Made by a program: the position numbers and the translations under genes
Part shown: positions 25,934-27,660 of the stretch, one piece after another
Position numbering within the stretch: position 1 is the stretch's first letter
Layout of the letters: the number at the start of each line of letters is the position of its first letter
The notes under the pieces: generated by a model
The model's database searches: none
The model's input: only the letters and a program-made list of their open reading frames with translations
What the model was told of the DNA's origin: nothing
Origin: an uncultured bacterium
GTDB taxonomy: Bacteria > Actinomycetota > Coriobacteriia > Coriobacteriales > Eggerthellaceae
Length of the DNA: 27,660 bases
Assembly (NCBI GenBank): GCA_905214325.1
Contig: CAJMLT010000019.1
Span: 1-27,660 of the forward strand
Direction: 5' to 3'

Positions 25934-27154
25934 CTACTCTTTCGTTTTGCCCATGATCTTGTTCGCCGCATAAATACCGCTGATGCACGCGGGCTCCATA
26001 CCGAGACCGTTCACATCGCCTGCCATGATGAGTCCGGGAGCCAGATTCTGGGGCAGCGCTTCGTGGGCTGCGGTATAGAGCGCATATTCCCAATACTTCT
26101 TGCCCACCACTTCCCATTTTTCGAAATACTCGTCGAACCTACCCTCCGATTCGAAGTCGACTTCGGTGAAGATTTCATAATCACCATCGAATCGCTTGGC
26201 TATGTAGATGATCGGAATGGTGTCATCGAACAAGTGGACCAAGTGTTTGCCGTATCGAGGTTTGATGGTACCGCGAACCAGGTATCCGGTTAATTCGGAT
26301 GCCTTGCGAATATCCAACTCGGGAACACCTTCGACGGGTTCCAACAGTTGCTTGGTGATATGCGCGGGGGCAGCCATAACCAGATTATCGCACGTGAAAC
26401 AACCGGCAGCGCATTCGATAGCCCACCCTTCTTCGCATCGTTGCACCTTGGAAACTTCGTCGATGAGAACGTCGCCCGATCCTTCGGCCAAACGCTTCTC
26501 CACGCCCTTCGAGTCGAAGTCGAAGCGCTTCAGATCGAACAGTAGCTTCAAAGGGGGAATCTGCATGGTTAAGGGCTGCACGGTGTTGAGATAGTCCAGA
26601 GCGGTAAGGTCTTTGATCTTCGTGCCCGTACAGGCGTGGGCGAACATGCTTATAAGATCATAGGCGATGGGTCCAAAGCCCATGCGCTCGATCATATGCT
26701 CGGCCGATTCCGTGTACAATTCCTTGATCATGGGATCAAGTTCAAGAGCGGCGGTGACTTCCATGGTGCAACAGTTATCTTTGAACCGACTGTAGCGCGG
26801 AATGAATTCTTCACGCATCCATTTCATGTACTTCAGAAGAGAAGGAGCATCGGCAATGGTGGTCGGGGATACGGGCTCGTACTGCTTGCCCGTATCATGA
26901 TGGCAGCACCCCGCAGAAAGCGCCGGCAGAACGTCGGGGCCTTCGATGAGCAAGCCCGACTTCAACATGTACTTGTACGTTCCGAAGTAGAACACGGCAC
27001 CATAGTTCATATGACGCTCTTCATCGTTGCAGATTCGTCCACCGATGTTAGGGCTTACCAACAGGTATTCACGGTTGTTCTTCTGTAGTTCCAAACAGCA
27101 ATTCATGCCTGCCGCACCTGCACCGACAACGATGGTTTCATAATGCGTTTCCAT
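25934..27154 (-). CDS. FAD-dependent oxidoreductase, flavin amine oxidase-like, Cys-rich
   Basis: This is a 406-aa flavoprotein of the GR2/amine oxidase-like fold. The N-terminal dinucleotide motif VVGAGAAG (9-16), the following GGR (38-40) and the C-terminal AGDVNGLGMEPACISGIYAANK (about 378-400) together bind FAD. The middle substrate domain carries no strict family signature, so the reaction (oxidase, desaturase or reductase) is open. Unusual points: cysteine pairs NCC (18-20) and NCC (around 133-135) and the cluster GCCHHD (82-87), which looks able to hold a metal or disulfide. ATG 27154 is 6 nt after AAAGGT; the longer frame to 27217 is not supported. Next to HypB, 39 bp apart, and 124 bp after the partial gene upstream. 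Confidence 0.85.
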   Translation of the reverse strand: METHYETIVVGAGAAGMNCCLELQKNNREYLLVSPNIGGRICNDEERHMNYGAVFYFGTYKYMLKSGLLIEGPDVLPALSAGCCHHDTGKQYEPVSPTTIADAPSLLKYMKWMREEFIPRYSRFKDNCCTMEVTAALELDPMIKELYTESAEHMIERMGFGPIAYDLISMFAHACTGTKIKDLTALDYLNTVQPLTMQIPPLKLLFDLKRFDFDSKGVEKRLAEGSGDVLIDEVSKVQRCEEGWAIECAAGCFTCDNLVMAAPAHITKQLLEPVEGVPELDIRKASELTGYLVRGTIKPRYGKHLVHLFDDTIPIIYIAKRFDGDYEIFTEVDFESEGRFDEYFEKWEVVGKKYWEYALYTAAHEALPQNLAPGLIMAGDVNGLGMEPACISGIYAANKIMGKTKE

Positions 27155-27278
27155 TGATTTACCTTTCGATCGAAACTGCGAAAGCAAGGCGGACCCGCAC
27201 TCACATTCGCGATTCACCTACGTCCATTCAAGACGATGACGATTCAGGGCCACGACGCAAGCCATGGCATCTGTTCCC

Positions 27279-27660
27279 TCAGTCGAAATACCGTTTACGA
27301 AAGTTGCGATCTCCTTCGGAGAGTCTCGTGATCGTTTCCATGCAACAGCGCCCCATGACAATGGATGCCGTACCCAAAATGAACACCACGAAATACTTAT
27401 GTAGCGGGGTTCGGATAAAGGGATCGAAGTGGCAATCGCAGCGATAGATAAAGCGCGATTGGGTGTCATTGATCGGATATACTTCCCAATTCCATGTCCA
27501 CGCGAAGCGGGTGAACCACAAACGAAGGGCACCTTCCTGATTGGGACCGCGCTTTTTCCACGTCGGATCGGTTGCAGTGTCGGAATGAGCAGCCCAGTAG
27601 TACGTTCCATCTTCGCCGTTGGAACATTCCGTTACCCATTCGCCAATGGAAAGCGGAGCT
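27279..27660 (-). CDS. C-terminal part of an unrecognised protein (cut by window edge)
   Basis: An open frame of about 126 codons enters from the right edge and stops at 27279-27281; its N-terminus lies outside. It is rich in Trp and Arg (GEWVTECSNGEDGTYYWAAH, WFTRFAWTWNWEVYP) and has a hydrophobic segment (FVVFILGTASIVMG), then CCMETITRLSEGDR. The WxVxP-xxxxSRxxYR-xxxxFxP pattern is faintly like SRPBCC/START-type ligand-binding domains; I give that little weight. Same strand as, and 124 bp upstream of, the FAD oxidoreductase gene, so it is probably the first visible gene of that operon. Confidence 0.6.
   Translation of the reverse strand, partial: APLSIGEWVTECSNGEDGTYYWAAHSDTATDPTWKKRGPNQEGALRLWFTRFAWTWNWEVYPINDTQSRFIYRCDCHFDPFIRTPLHKYFVVFILGTASIVMGRCCMETITRLSEGDRNFRKRYFD

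Overview
The window looks like chromosomal DNA of a moderately high-GC anaerobic actinobacterium, most likely a member of the Coriobacteriia (Eggerthellaceae-like). The reasons are the tilS/hpt/ftsH/fol gene order, a biotin ligase without a DNA-binding domain, LytTR regulators and cell-wall proteins of gut-Coriobacteriia style, and an orphan-looking HypB next to a FAD oxidoreductase. This placement rests on gene content and style only; no 16S or database evidence is available. I see no rRNA, tRNA, CRISPR array, insertion sequence or prophage.

Region 1 (1-10.1 kb) is mainly housekeeping. The minus strand, read right to left, carries tilS, maf, hpt, ftsH, a folP-folK fusion and birA. Spacing is tight or overlapping from hpt to birA, so it is probably one long transcription unit with possible internal promoters. 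The plus-strand manganese exporter mntP abuts birA tail to tail. A MATE efflux pump and a biotin importer (bioY, cut by the left edge) follow on the minus strand. Biotin uptake and biotin ligation therefore sit about 2.4 kb apart.

Region 2 (10.2-13.9 kb) looks like a stress/detoxification island. It holds a small four-helix membrane protein with a strong terminator, a nitroreductase divergently transcribed from an HxlR/DUF24 regulator whose Cys14 matches known thiol-sensing regulators, and an MFS drug-type exporter fused to a tandem CBS domain behind a 140-nt structured leader. A TfoX_N protein and a small helical protein follow on the minus strand.

Region 3 (14.6-25.1 kb) is a cell-surface block. 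It has a secreted 5'-nucleotidase with a LARTG sorting signal, a DUF5684 membrane protein, a SnoaL-like/LytTR regulator divergent from a 612-aa secreted wall protein, and a 1634-aa adhesin/pilin-like protein with a duplicated module, InlB-type repeats and again a LARTG signal. No sortase lies in the window.

Region 4 (25.2-27.7 kb) holds a HypB-type nickel-insertion GTPase with altered G4/G5 motifs, a cysteine-rich FAD oxidoreductase, and the C-terminal part of an unrecognised protein, all on the minus strand and probably co-transcribed. No intergenic stretch exceeds 300 bases. The longest are 11733-12007 and 17995-18240, and both hold regulatory structure described below.
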